Source: Archangium lansingense
GTDB lineage: Bacteria; Myxococcota; Myxococcia; Myxococcales; Myxococcaceae
Direction: 5' to 3'
NCBI RefSeq assembly: GCF_026626635.1
Contig: NZ_JAPNKA010000001.1
Location: 5,208,001-5,272,000 of the forward strand
Length of the DNA: 64,000 nt
How positions within the stretch are numbered: position 1 is the stretch's first letter; every line of letters starts with the position of its first letter. The notes beneath the pieces were generated by a model, which saw nothing but the letters and a program-made list of their open reading frames with translations, was not told where the DNA came from and ran no database searches. This document shows, piece by piece, positions 54,398-63,431 of this stretch. The position numbers were made by a program, and so were the translations under genes.

Positions 54398-54524
54398 GTG
54401 ACTTTCTCCACGGCGGTGATGGGTCGGCATAGGGGCGGTGAACGATGCGGGTTCAGCGTCCATGCGTGGGGAGGAGCGTATGCCTCCTTGGTGGTCAAAT
54501 AACCAGGGAGGAAGTGGCTCGCCA

Positions 54525-54659
54525 TCAAGCCGCTTGGCGGGCGCGCTCTGGGAGGAAGTTCACGAGGGCGTGCCAGGACTCGCGCAGCTTGTCGGTCGAG
54601 GCCTCGCCGAACACGGTGATGGGGTCCACGTAGCGGCGCTCGCCGGAGAGCTGCTCCAT
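54525..54659 (-). CDS. short open frame, possible fragment
   Basis: 44 codons (MEQLSGERRYVDPITVFGEA to FLPERARQAA) with almost all third positions G or C, as in real genes here. No ribosome site and no family recognised. It may be the 3' end of a lost gene. Confidence 0.4.
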   Translation of the reverse strand: MEQLSGERRYVDPITVFGEASTDKLRESWHALVNFLPERARQAA

Positions 54660-54718
54660 AGCGCAGGGGGGCAGATACTTCTCTGGCAAATGGCAATCGG
54701 AGGGTATGAGGAACACCC

Positions 54719-55201
54719 ATGAGCGACGAGCGCACACCTGCCGAGCCCGAAGTCATGGAGCCCACGTTCTGGCGGAAGAACGGCTGGACGGCCAGGGTCA
54801 TCAAGAACGAGGAGGACGACGGCTGGGCCGTGGAAATCCGCAAGCAGGGGATCGCCGAGCCCGTCCTCATCAGTCCGTGGGTGATGGGCCGCGATAAGAA
54901 GAACCCCAAGCCCTTCGATGCGACGGCGTTCGCGACCTTCGTGAAAACGGCCTCGGAGGTCCTGGACCGCTCCGCGCGACAGCGCGAACAGGCCATGACC
55001 AAGAAGCTCTCCATCGCCTGGGAGGGCCGCTGGTACGAGGTTCGGCTCGAGATCGTGGCCGATGAGTATGAGCCCCACGCGCTGCTCTCAGCCGTCGACG
55101 ACGCTGGCGCGACTGTCGCGAAGCATCGCGTGCCCGTGAGCTTCAAGTTCAACAGAGACGTCGCCAACGAGTGGGTGCGCGGCGGCTTCTCCGAGCCCTG
55201 A
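54719..55201 (+). CDS. conserved hypothetical protein
   Basis: 160 residues, charged and soluble. Two similar-looking halves with beta-rich strands: WTARVIKNEEDDGWAVEIRK and SIAWEGRWYEVRLEIVADEY. Family not recognised. GAGG lies at a plausible distance before the ATG. Composition fits the genome. It stands alone. Confidence 0.65.
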   Translation: MSDERTPAEPEVMEPTFWRKNGWTARVIKNEEDDGWAVEIRKQGIAEPVLISPWVMGRDKKNPKPFDATAFATFVKTASEVLDRSARQREQAMTKKLSIAWEGRWYEVRLEIVADEYEPHALLSAVDDAGATVAKHRVPVSFKFNRDVANEWVRGGFSEP

Positions 55202-55534
55202 GCGGGCGCTCACGCAGATCTGCATGGGGACGCCGTTACACGATGTGGACGAGCGTGCGCGAGCACACCCATCGCAAGTACTACCTCATGTCTGCGTTCA
55301 GCGGGCTCCTCACGATGCTCGAGCTGAGCTCGCTGAACTTCGCCACCACACCGGCGTACAGGAGTCCTCCAGCACAGCGCACCGGAGTTGCTTTCGGAGA
55401 GGGGGCCGTACGTCCACCTCCGTCCAGCACAGCCGCTGCGGGATTGTTCCGGTGTGCACACAAACGCCGCCGACGAGAACATGTCGGATCGGAAGCGGGC
55501 CGTTCGTCCTAGGCTCGAACAAGGAGAGTGACCC
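55202..55534. other. gene-free stretch
   Basis: No open frame here has both a start signal and a family-like sequence. GCACACAAACG at 55456 recurs at 56331. Confidence 0.5.
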
Positions 55535-56206
55535 ATGCGGAAGATTATCGTCGGAGCCATGGTTTCCATGGATGGCGTCATGCAAGCGCCCGGCGGGCCG
55601 ACCGAGGATCCGACCAAGGGCTTCAAGTTCGGCGGCTGGGTGATGCCCTATTTCAATCAAGAGTTCGGCGAAGAGCTCGACCGCGTCTTCAAGGAGAAAT
55701 TCGACCTCCTGCTCGGCCGCAAGACCTACGAGATTTTCGCCGCGTACTGGCCCTACTACGACGAAGACGCTCCCGATGGCGGCATCGCCAGGCTGTTCAA
55801 TGACATCAAGAAGTACACGGTTTCGCGCTCAGGCGAGGTCGATACGGGCTGGGCGGGCTCAGTGCTCCTGCGCGACATCGCCGACGTGAAGCGCCTGAAG
55901 CAGGAAGACGGCCCGAACCTCGTCACCCAGGGCAGTACCGAACTCGTCCACGCGCTGCTCGCCAATGACCTGGTCGACGCTATGAGCATCTTCACGGTGC
56001 CGGTCGTGCTTGGCGGCGGCAAAAAGCTGTTCGCCGACGGCTCGGCGCCGCATTCGTTCAAGCTGACCAGTTCCCGCGTCTCTCCGAACGGTCTGATCAT
56101 CGGCCACTACGAGCGCGAGGGTGAGATCAAGATTGGCGACACCGCGCTCGATAACCCGAGCGATCGCGAGGTCGCCCGCCGGGAGCGAATGAAGCGCGAG
56201 AACTAA
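55535..56206 (+). CDS. dihydrofolate reductase family (RibD C-terminal type) protein
   Basis: 223 residues with the DHFR/RibD_C fold: RKIIVGAMVSMDGVMQAPGG, then LLLGRKTYEIFAAYWPYYDE, PNLVTQGSTELVHALLANDL and MSIFTVPVVLGGGKKLFADG. These proteins reduce unknown substrates with NADPH and are unlike FolA in the substrate site. AAGGAGAG lies eight bases before the ATG, a good ribosome site. It is not linked to riboflavin genes. Confidence 0.88.
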   Translation: MRKIIVGAMVSMDGVMQAPGGPTEDPTKGFKFGGWVMPYFNQEFGEELDRVFKEKFDLLLGRKTYEIFAAYWPYYDEDAPDGGIARLFNDIKKYTVSRSGEVDTGWAGSVLLRDIADVKRLKQEDGPNLVTQGSTELVHALLANDLVDAMSIFTVPVVLGGGKKLFADGSAPHSFKLTSSRVSPNGLIIGHYEREGEIKIGDTALDNPSDREVARRERMKREN

Positions 56207-56352
56207 ACCCTGGCGGGCGTCGAGGGTGGCGGGCGCTGTTCCGAGCCGCGCCACCCGGGGGTCGTGAGGATGGGTGCGCCCATGTTCGTGACCCGTCTGC
56301 AAAGCAGCCATTATCCTGGCAGCCGGATATGCACACAAACGGAAATCGGCCC

Positions 56353-56931
56353 ATGTTCTTTCCTGTTCCGCCGCCACCTCGGCTCGCCGAGGGAACGCTC
56401 AGCCTGCATCCGTGGCAGCCGGACCTCGCCACCGCCCTCGTCGAGGCGGTGCATGAGTCGGTGGCCAGCGTGGGGCGCTGGCTGCCCTGGTGCCACGCCG
56501 ACTACGGGCCGGCCGATGCCGATGCCTGGATAGCCCAGTGCGGCGACGGCTGGGCCGCCGGCGGGCATTTCGCGTTTGCGATCATCGAGGAGACCACCGG
56601 CACCCTGCTTGGCGGTACCGGACTCAACCGGATCGATCGCGTGAACCGCAATGCCAACCTGGGCTATTGGGTGCGCCAGTCGCGCCAGGGCCAGGGCATC
56701 GCCGCAAGGGCGGCGGGGTTGGCGACGCGCTTCGGTTTCGGCCAGCTCGGCCTGGTGCGCATCGAGATCGTCATCCAGCCGGACAACCAGCCGAGCCTGC
56801 GCATAGCCGAAAAGCTGGGGGCGCGGTTCGAGGCGGTCGCGCGGCAACGCATCTGCCTGCACGGGCAAGCGCGCGATGCGGCGGTGTATGGATTAATCCC
56901 CGCGGATCTTGCGCGGGTCCCCGCGGCCTAG
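56353..56931 (+). CDS. GNAT-family N-acetyltransferase (RimJ/RimL type)
   Basis: 192 residues. Motifs are LSLHPWQPDLATALVEAVHE, FAFAIIEETTGTLLGGTGLN, NANLGYWVRQSRQGQGIAAR (acetyl-CoA loop RQGQGIA) and RIEIVIQPDNQPSLRIAEKL. The protein resembles those that acetylate ribosomal proteins or small amines; the substrate is unknown. An upstream in-frame ATG (56329) would add eight residues. No clear ribosome site for either. Confidence 0.85.
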   Translation: MFFPVPPPPRLAEGTLSLHPWQPDLATALVEAVHESVASVGRWLPWCHADYGPADADAWIAQCGDGWAAGGHFAFAIIEETTGTLLGGTGLNRIDRVNRNANLGYWVRQSRQGQGIAARAAGLATRFGFGQLGLVRIEIVIQPDNQPSLRIAEKLGARFEAVARQRICLHGQARDAAVYGLIPADLARVPAA

Positions 56932-57007
56932 GCTTCGGAAAACCCACCGCTTTCTTCATTTGCAAACTCAACCCAAAGTAGTTGCCGATGCCTAGCCGGC
57001 TTCGTTG

Positions 57008-58021
57008 CTACGCGCCGAGCGTCAGCGAGGAGAGGCCCGCGAGCACGGGGCCCAGCACGAAAAGCGCTTGTTGGAGATCCTGGAGCGCGGAGCCTTGCAG
57101 GCCCAGGAAGGTATGGATGGCCTGCCGCTCCTCGAACCACTGCTTCCAATGGAGGTGGGGCGCGCGGGATTGCTGGAAGAGCTCGTCCGCGAGGCCTTGG
57201 CCCACGTCGTTCAGGGTCTTGCGTATCGGCAGGTAGATGATGGCGAGCAGCCACGTGGAGTAGATGCCAAAGCTCATGGCGGCTCCCCTGGGAAACCACT
57301 CCGCCAGAACGGGGGCGGTCTCGTCGAGCAGCGCGTTCAAGGCACTGAACCACAGGATGGAGACGGCGATATTGGCCGCGGCGAAGCCCAGGAAACGTTC
57401 CAGCCGTGAGCGGAGCTGTTGATACCGCCGGACCTCCTCCGCGAGGCGCTCCGTCCCGGTTTCCTCCACACGATGGGGCGCGTGCTGGAGCTGGCTGAGA
57501 AGCTGGGCATGCACACCAAACATGCCCGAGATGTGCAGCATCACGACCGCGCCTGAGAGAAGGAGCCGGGTGAAGTACTTGGCGGAGAAGTCCGGCACGA
57601 AGAGCAGCTCTTCTGAGCGCTCGAAGGCGATCGAGAAGGCTGCCTGTGGGGCGAAGAGGGTGTGGAGCGAAGGAGTCAGGAACGTGAGCGCGGCGAGGGC
57701 GATGGCGATTCCAAGCTCCATCCGCCGTCCTCGGGTGACAGACCCGAGTGTCTCGCGCCAATCCTTGAACATGGCGAGGACGGAGGCTACCCAGAGGGTG
57801 GGGCTCAGTGCGGAGATGAAATGCCAGAGCCGTACCTTGCTCGAACTCCAGAAGCTCACGCCCTGTTCATGGAAGCCTGTCAGGAAGAGTGCCGAGACGC
57901 TGAAGGTCAGGACACAGAGTGAGAACAAGGAGAGGGGCGAGTGGAAGCCGCGTGCGAGGGGCACGCGTTTTCGCCGAGAAGGCCCTGGCTCGTGAGAAGA
58001 AGCGTTCTGCTGCTCCGGCAT
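57008..58021 (-). CDS. multispanning membrane protein, hypothetical
   Basis: 337 residues with about eight hydrophobic segments (LFSLCVLTFSVSALFLTGF, LGIAIALAALTFLTPSLHTL, LLLSGAVVMLHISGMFGV, FAAANIAVSILWFSALNALL, FGIYSTWLLAIIYLPIRK, ALFVLGPVLAGLSSLTLGA) and a central cytoplasmic coil (RLAEEVRRYQQLRSRLERF). Family not recognised. Composition is slightly lower in GC than the rest. No neighbours on the same strand suggest a function. The stretch 58022-58389 upstream holds no gene that I can support. Confidence 0.7.
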   Translation of the reverse strand: MPEQQNASSHEPGPSRRKRVPLARGFHSPLSLFSLCVLTFSVSALFLTGFHEQGVSFWSSSKVRLWHFISALSPTLWVASVLAMFKDWRETLGSVTRGRRMELGIAIALAALTFLTPSLHTLFAPQAAFSIAFERSEELLFVPDFSAKYFTRLLLSGAVVMLHISGMFGVHAQLLSQLQHAPHRVEETGTERLAEEVRRYQQLRSRLERFLGFAAANIAVSILWFSALNALLDETAPVLAEWFPRGAAMSFGIYSTWLLAIIYLPIRKTLNDVGQGLADELFQQSRAPHLHWKQWFEERQAIHTFLGLQGSALQDLQQALFVLGPVLAGLSSLTLGA

Positions 58022-58389
58022 GGGGCCCCCCGCTTGGAATGGACCGGCTCTTGAGAACCGGTTTCTGGCGAGGATGACTCGCGAGCGGGTTCCCGGGCAC
58101 GTGGGGGGCCCCGGTGTTGTCGGCGAGCGAGCAGAGCGCGCCTGCCCCAGCGGCGTGGACGGTCAGCGAGCCGGCCTCTTCGCCTGCGCCGCGTACGCGT
58201 CCGTCAGCCCCTTGTATTCATTCGTTCCGCTGACGACTCGTGGTGGCGCTCCTGGGGCTGGAACTGCTGGAGGGGCTCGGGACGCGGCTGAGACGAGGAG
58301 GCAGAGGGAGCCCCGGGAAGTCCGGGCTGTCAGCCCGGGAGAAGGCGCGCGCCAGGAATCTGGCACGGTTGCTCCAGCAGGAGGACACG

Positions 58390-58767
58390 ATGGCCCAGAA
58401 TCAGCTCACCCATCTGACCGACATCAAGCGGCCCTACTTCCTGCGGGTTCCCCTGCTCCGTCTGGTGTTCTGGGGATGGACCCGCGAGGCGAAGTACCGC
58501 CAACTCATCCGGCGCGGGCGGCCCTACCGGGAGGTCGTCCAGGGCCAGAAGGAAGAGGGAATGTTCTTCGTCGCCCTCAATGCCAGCCTCCGGCGCCAGT
58601 TCGAGTTCATCCAGCACAGCTGGTTGAACAACCCCAAGTTCGGCGGGCAATACGACAGCCGGGATCCCATCACGGGCCTGCCCCGCTTCGTCCATGTCCG
58701 GGGCGGCGCCTACTTCTTCCTGCCGGGCATCCGAGCGCTGCGATTCCTGGCCTCACTCAGCCCGTGA
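58390..58767 (+). CDS. Dyp-type peroxidase C-terminal-like protein (N-terminal part missing)
   Basis: 125 residues. RRGRPY, GMFFVALNASLRRQFEFIQH and SWLNNPKFGGQYDSRDPITG match the last part of dye-decolourising peroxidases, where a full enzyme has 300 residues or more. The haem-binding His and GxxDG region are absent. The ATG has CAGGAGG six bases before it, so the short protein may be made as such; the frame stays open 50 codons further upstream without matching the family. It is either a remnant or a minimal derived protein. A strong hairpin follows. Confidence 0.65.
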   Translation: MAQNQLTHLTDIKRPYFLRVPLLRLVFWGWTREAKYRQLIRRGRPYREVVQGQKEEGMFFVALNASLRRQFEFIQHSWLNNPKFGGQYDSRDPITGLPRFVHVRGGAYFFLPGIRALRFLASLSP

Positions 58768-58788
58768 TGTCCTCCCTCTCTCTAAACA

Positions 58789-58819
58789 GGGGGCCCTCCC
58801 CGGGGCTGGGAGGGCCCCC
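58789..58819 (+). terminator. strong hairpin terminator
   Basis: GGGGGCCCTCCC pairs perfectly with GGGAGGGCCCCC around a 7-base loop, 22 bases after the stop. No T-run follows, but the stem is very stable. Confidence 0.7.
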
Positions 58820-58863
58820 CATCTTGAAACGAGGGAGCTGACTTCAAGGGAACTGGGGGAGCG

Positions 58864-61800
58864 ATGCAGGGGGACGACATGCGACAGCCCGGGCAGGGCC
58901 CGTTCTCCGGAAGGGAGAGCAGGCCTGCTTCCGGGGAGGAGATGCGCTCGGAATCGGATTTCGACGACTCCCTGTTGCTAGCGCTCGCCCACGACTCCAC
59001 GCCGCCCCCGAGCCCCCGGGTAGGGGCGTGGTTGGGCGGCCCGGAGGACCACCGCTTTCAAATCCGCGAGATGCTGGGCGCGGGCGCCATGGGCGAGGTC
59101 TTCCGCGCCTGGGACTCGCAGCTCCAGCGCTTCGTGGCCCTCAAGTTCCTGCGGCCCCAGTCGAGCTCCACCGAGCTCCTGCTGCGCGAGGCCCGCGCCA
59201 TCGCCCGGCTCAATCACGAGAACATCGTCCGCATCCATGATGTCGCGGAATGGAGAGAAGGCCCCTTCACGGCCCGCGTCCCCTTCCTCGTCATGGAATG
59301 TCTGGCGGGAGAGTCCCTCTCGAGCCTGCTGCGGCGCGGGGGGCTGGGGTTGCGGCGGGCGGTGGAGATTCTGCGCGGCGTGGCCGCGGGCCTGGCGCAC
59401 GCGCACGCGCACCACGTCATCCACAGGGATCTCAAACCCGGCAACGTCTTCCTCACCCGCGAGGGCCGGGTGACGCTGCTGGACTTCGGTCTGGCCCACC
59501 TGGCCGCTCAGTCGTCCGACATTCCCCAACATCCCAGGGCCGGCACGCCCCTCTACATGGCGCCGGAGCAATGGATGGGTGGACCCCAGGACGAGCACAC
59601 CGACGTGTGGGCGGCGGGCGTGCTCTTCTATGAGCTGCTCACCGGCAAGTGCCCCTATGTGTTCTCCTCGTGGGCGGAGCTGCGCGAGCAGGTCCTCTCC
59701 CCGGAGCTGGCGCCTTCCGTGCGCGAGCTCCTGCCCGAACTGCCCGAGGAGGTGGCACGGCTGTTGACGAGCATGTTGGCGCGGGAGCCCTCCCAGCGTC
59801 CCTCCTCGGCCGAGCTGCACGAGCGGCTGCTGCGTCTGGAGGAGGTCCTCGGCCCCTGGCGGGAGATGTCGAACCGCGCCGGCCCCGAGCGCCGGCAGGT
59901 GACCCTGCTCGCCTGCCGGTTGGCGGGCCTGTCCGAGCTGGCGCAGCGGCTCGGTTCCGAGGAAATGGGCGAGTTGGTGTCCGCCTTCCACCGGCTCGCC
60001 TCCCGTTTCATCCTCCAGCAAGGGGGACTGGCCACCCTGTTCCTGGATGAAGAGGTGTTGGCCTGCTTCGGCTACCCCCTGGCGCGGGAGGAGGACTCGG
60101 AGCGCGCCGTCCACGCGGGGCTGCGGTTGACCCAGGCGCTCCTGCCCGCGCTGGGACAGCAGTTTCCCGGTGTGAGCCTGGCGCCGCTGGCGGTGCAGGT
60201 GGGGCTGCACACGGACTCGGTGGTGTTCGATGATCTGCAGCCGGAGCTGCGGGGGCGCACGCTCTCCATCCAGGGCGAGGCCCCCCGGGTCGCCTCGGCA
60301 CTGGCACGGCGGGCCGAACCGGGAACGATGCTGCTCAGCGGTGCCACCTGGTCGCTGGTCCCGGGCGCCTTCGAGGCCGAGGCGCGGGGGCCATTGCCGG
60401 GCGAGGGACTGCGGCTGCGGCGGCCGGTGGACGTCTGGCGGGTGGTGGGCGCGCGCAAGCTGGCGTTGCGCTTCGAGCGGGCCCGGGCCACCCGGGAGCT
60501 CACCCCGCTGGTGGGACGGGCGCGGGAGCTGGCGTGGCTCCAGGAATGCTGGGAGCGGGCCCGTCAGGGCCAGGGCACCTGCGTCCTCCTCGAGGGGGAG
60601 GCTGGCACCGGCAAGTCGCGCCTCCTGCTGGAGTGGTGCGAGCGCGTGCGCACCGGGCAGGGCCTCCCGTTCATCGGCCAGTGCTGGCAGCAGACGCAGG
60701 CCAGCGCCTTCGCCCCGCTCGTGGAGATGCTCCGGAACGTCATGCGGTTGGATCCGGAGGCGCCCCCGGAGCAGAACCTTCTCTGGGTGGAGCGGCGGAT
60801 GGCCCTGCGGGGCCTCTCCCCGGAGCAGGCACGCTGGGTGGCCTCGCTGCTCGCACTGCCCGTGCCCGAGGAGTCGCCCCACCTGCAGCTCACCCCGCAG
60901 CGGCGCAAGGAGGAGACGTTGCGCGCCCTGGTGGAGTTGCTGTGGCACATCGCCGACGAGGGCCCGGTCCTGAGCGTCATGGAGGATCTGCACTGGGCCG
61001 ATCCCTCCACGCTGGAGTACCTCTGCTTCGTGCTCGAGCGGCTGGCGTCCCATCCCGTCCTGGTCTTGTTGAGCGCGCGCCCCGAGTTCCGGCCTCCCTG
61101 GCCCGCCTTCCCCTGGGTCCATCGGCTGTCCCTGGCGCGCCTGACACCGCGGGAGTCGGCGGTGCTGGTGCGCGAGACGGCCGGGGGCCGCTTCCTGCCG
61201 GAGGAGACGGTGCGCCAGCTCGTGGAGCGCACGGATGGCATTCCCCTCTTCGTCGAGGAGATGACGCGCCAGGTGGTGGAGTCCGCGTCGGGCACGCAGG
61301 CCTCCATTCCCGCCAACCTGCGCGAGCTGCTGCTGGCGCGGCTGGATGCGTTGTCCCCGGCGCGCAGGGCGCTGGTGCAACTGTGCGCGGTGGTGGGCCG
61401 CGGCTTCAGCTTCTCCCTGCTTCGCGCGCTCACCGGGCGCGGCGAGCGCGAGCTGCGCGAGGACCTGGAGGGGTTGATGGAGGTGGGACTGCTGGAGCCC
61501 CAGGCGGAGGCCGCGGAGCAGGGCTACCAGTTCCGCCACGCGCTCATCCAGGAAGCGGCATGGCAGTCGCAGCTGCGCGGTACGCGCCGCCTGTACCACC
61601 AGCGCATCGCCCAGACCCTGGCCGATCAATTCCACGAGGAGGCCGAGGGGCGGCCCGAGGTGCTGGCCTGGCATTACACCCAGGCGGGGGAGAACGAGCT
61701 GGCCCTGCGCTGGTGGGTCCGGGCCGGGACGCGGGCCCTGCAGCGCTCGGCCAACCTGGAGGCCATCAGTCACTTCCAGCAGGGCCTCGAGCTGGCGCGC

Positions 61801-62994
61801 GCGCTGCCCGAGCCCTTCCTCCGCCGGTGCGAGGAGATGAAGCTGCTGTTCGCCCTGGGCATTCCGTTGATGCAGAGCCAGGGCTTCGCCTCGCTCGAGC
61901 TGGAGCGCACCTATGAGCGGGCCCGCGAGCTCTTCCTGGAAGTGATGGACGTGCCCGGGCAGGTGGCGCTGCCGGACTGGAGCTGGGGCCCCTATTCCTA
62001 CTTCTTCGCCCGGTCCCGGTTCACCCAGGCGCAGGAGCTGGCGCGCAAGGTCGTGGAGGTGGGCCGGCGTCAGGACAACCGGGAGGTGCTCGCCCTGGGC
62101 CACCGCATGGAGGCCACCGTCCTCTTCACCCAGGGCTACATGATGGAGGCCCTGGCGAACATGGATGCGGCGCTGGCCTACTCGGACTTCTCCCTCGAAC
62201 AGCACCGGCTCCTGGCCGTGCGGCACTGGGTCAATCCCCGGGTCGTGGTGCTGGCCTATGCCTCCGTCGTCCACTCGGCCCTCGGTCACCCCGAACTGGC
62301 GGAGCACTATGGCCGGGAGGCCGTGGCCCTGGCCCGGGAGATCGCCCACCCGCACACCCTGGCCTACGTGCTGGCGTACGTGGGCTTCGGCTGCCAGTTC
62401 CGGCGGGACCTGAACCAGGTCCTGGAGCGCGCCGAGGAATGCATCGCCGTCTCCCAGGAACACCACTTCCTGTTGTGGCACGAGTGGTCGACCATCAACC
62501 GGAGCTGGGTGCTTGCCTTGCAGGGACACACCGAGGAGAACCGGACGCTGCGCTCCCATCTCCAGAAGTGGCAGGCCCTGGGGCTGCGCGCGGGCATGCC
62601 GGCCTTCCACTGCATGCTCGCGGAGAGCTGCCTCCGGGTGGGCGAGTGCGACGAGGCCGTGGCACTGGTTCGCAAGGGACTGGAGTGGGCGGAGGCGACG
62701 GGGGAGCGCTCCTACGAAGCGGAGCTGCATCGGCTCGAGGGCGAGGGCCTGCGGCGCCTGGGGCGGGAGGAGGTGGCGTCGCGTTGCTTCCTGAGAGCCC
62801 TCGTCGTTGCCCGCCGGCAGCGTGCCTTCACCTTCGAGCTGCGCACCACGACGTGCCTGTGCCGTCAGCTCCGGGACCTGGACAAGTGGCGGGTCGCGCA
62901 CCAGCGGTTGTCCCGGGCCTGCCGCCGCTTCGAGGCGGGGCTCGACTCGGCGGATCTGCGCGAGGCCCGGGAGCTGCTCGCGCAGCTCGCGTGA
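58864..62994 (+). CDS. Ser/Thr kinase / degenerate cyclase / AAA ATPase / TPR fusion protein
   Basis: 1376 residues. Kinase domain about 62-325: LGAGAMGEVFRAW, VALKFLR, VIHRDLKPGNVFL, LLDFGLA, GTPLYMAPEQW, all active-site residues present. About 340-520 is a class III cyclase-like domain, but its first metal Asp position is Arg (VTLLACRLAGLS) and the second motif is LDEEVLACFGYP, so it is probably a sensor or scaffold without cyclase activity. About 540-900 is a STAND/AAA-type ATPase with Walker A GEAGTGKSRLL (about 578) and Walker B LSVMEDLHWADPS. The rest is TPR-like helices. The order matches kinase/cyclase fusion proteins linked to TOMM peptide clusters in other bacteria, but no such cluster is visible here. 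Confidence 0.88.
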   Translation: MQGDDMRQPGQGPFSGRESRPASGEEMRSESDFDDSLLLALAHDSTPPPSPRVGAWLGGPEDHRFQIREMLGAGAMGEVFRAWDSQLQRFVALKFLRPQSSSTELLLREARAIARLNHENIVRIHDVAEWREGPFTARVPFLVMECLAGESLSSLLRRGGLGLRRAVEILRGVAAGLAHAHAHHVIHRDLKPGNVFLTREGRVTLLDFGLAHLAAQSSDIPQHPRAGTPLYMAPEQWMGGPQDEHTDVWAAGVLFYELLTGKCPYVFSSWAELREQVLSPELAPSVRELLPELPEEVARLLTSMLAREPSQRPSSAELHERLLRLEEVLGPWREMSNRAGPERRQVTLLACRLAGLSELAQRLGSEEMGELVSAFHRLASRFILQQGGLATLFLDEEVLACFGYPLAREEDSERAVHAGLRLTQALLPALGQQFPGVSLAPLAVQVGLHTDSVVFDDLQPELRGRTLSIQGEAPRVASALARRAEPGTMLLSGATWSLVPGAFEAEARGPLPGEGLRLRRPVDVWRVVGARKLALRFERARATRELTPLVGRARELAWLQECWERARQGQGTCVLLEGEAGTGKSRLLLEWCERVRTGQGLPFIGQCWQQTQASAFAPLVEMLRNVMRLDPEAPPEQNLLWVERRMALRGLSPEQARWVASLLALPVPEESPHLQLTPQRRKEETLRALVELLWHIADEGPVLSVMEDLHWADPSTLEYLCFVLERLASHPVLVLLSARPEFRPPWPAFPWVHRLSLARLTPRESAVLVRETAGGRFLPEETVRQLVERTDGIPLFVEEMTRQVVESASGTQASIPANLRELLLARLDALSPARRALVQLCAVVGRGFSFSLLRALTGRGERELREDLEGLMEVGLLEPQAEAAEQGYQFRHALIQEAAWQSQLRGTRRLYHQRIAQTLADQFHEEAEGRPEVLAWHYTQAGENELALRWWVRAGTRALQRSANLEAISHFQQGLELARALPEPFLRRCEEMKLLFALGIPLMQSQGFASLELERTYERARELFLEVMDVPGQVALPDWSWGPYSYFFARSRFTQAQELARKVVEVGRRQDNREVLALGHRMEATVLFTQGYMMEALANMDAALAYSDFSLEQHRLLAVRHWVNPRVVVLAYASVVHSALGHPELAEHYGREAVALAREIAHPHTLAYVLAYVGFGCQFRRDLNQVLERAEECIAVSQEHHFLLWHEWSTINRSWVLALQGHTEENRTLRSHLQKWQALGLRAGMPAFHCMLAESCLRVGECDEAVALVRKGLEWAEATGERSYEAELHRLEGEGLRRLGREEVASRCFLRALVVARRQRAFTFELRTTTCLCRQLRDLDKWRVAHQRLSRACRRFEAGLDSADLREARELLAQLA

Positions 62995-63088
62995 GCACCT
63001 GGGAACCGGGCTCACACTCCGCGTCCGGCACGGTGGGGAGGGGCGGCCTTCCCGCCAGAGCCTCGGTACACGGCTGGCCTTCCTCTCC

Positions 63089-63364
63089 GTGAGCGAGGTG
63101 GACTGGCTGGAAGCCGAGGACTACTACGTCCAGGCCCACGCGGGAGGCCAGACGCACCTGCTCCGTCAGCCCCTGAAGGAGCTGGAGGCGCAGTTGGATC
63201 CCCGCCAGTTCGTGCGCATCCACCGCTCCACCATCGTCAACGCGCGCCGGGTGAGGGAGATGCGCCCGCTCTTCCATGGCGAGTACCAGGTCATCCTGGG
63301 AGATGGCACCTGCCTGAAGCTCAGCCGCGGCTACCGCGAGCGGTTGGACGCGTTGCTGGCTTGA
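63089..63364 (+). CDS. LytTR-type DNA-binding domain (truncated)
   Basis: 91 residues from the GTG start. The LytTR signatures are VDWLEAEDYYVQAHAGGQTH, LKELEAQLDPRQFVRIHRST and RPLFHGEYQVILGDGTCLKL. Normally the domain is attached to a receiver; here no receiver precedes it and the first strand of the domain is partly before the start codon. The open frame extends back into the kinase gene, so a start upstream (CTG at 63074) cannot be excluded. It could be the remnant of a response regulator or a free-standing regulator. Confidence 0.6.
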   Translation: MSEVDWLEAEDYYVQAHAGGQTHLLRQPLKELEAQLDPRQFVRIHRSTIVNARRVREMRPLFHGEYQVILGDGTCLKLSRGYRERLDALLA

Positions 63365-63431
63365 CTCTGCCCCAGGGGCAGACCGCCACCTTTCGCGCAT
63401 GTCACCCAGAAACAGGTCGCGGAGGAACATC

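Noticed and set aside
58163..58366. Minus-strand frame ending in NEYKGLTDAYAAQAKRPAR
   Set aside because: The tail looks gene-like, but the upstream part does not and no family is seen.
58864..62994. TOMM biosynthesis cluster
   Set aside because: Only the kinase/cyclase-type architecture is present; no precursor peptide or cyclodehydratase gene is in the window.
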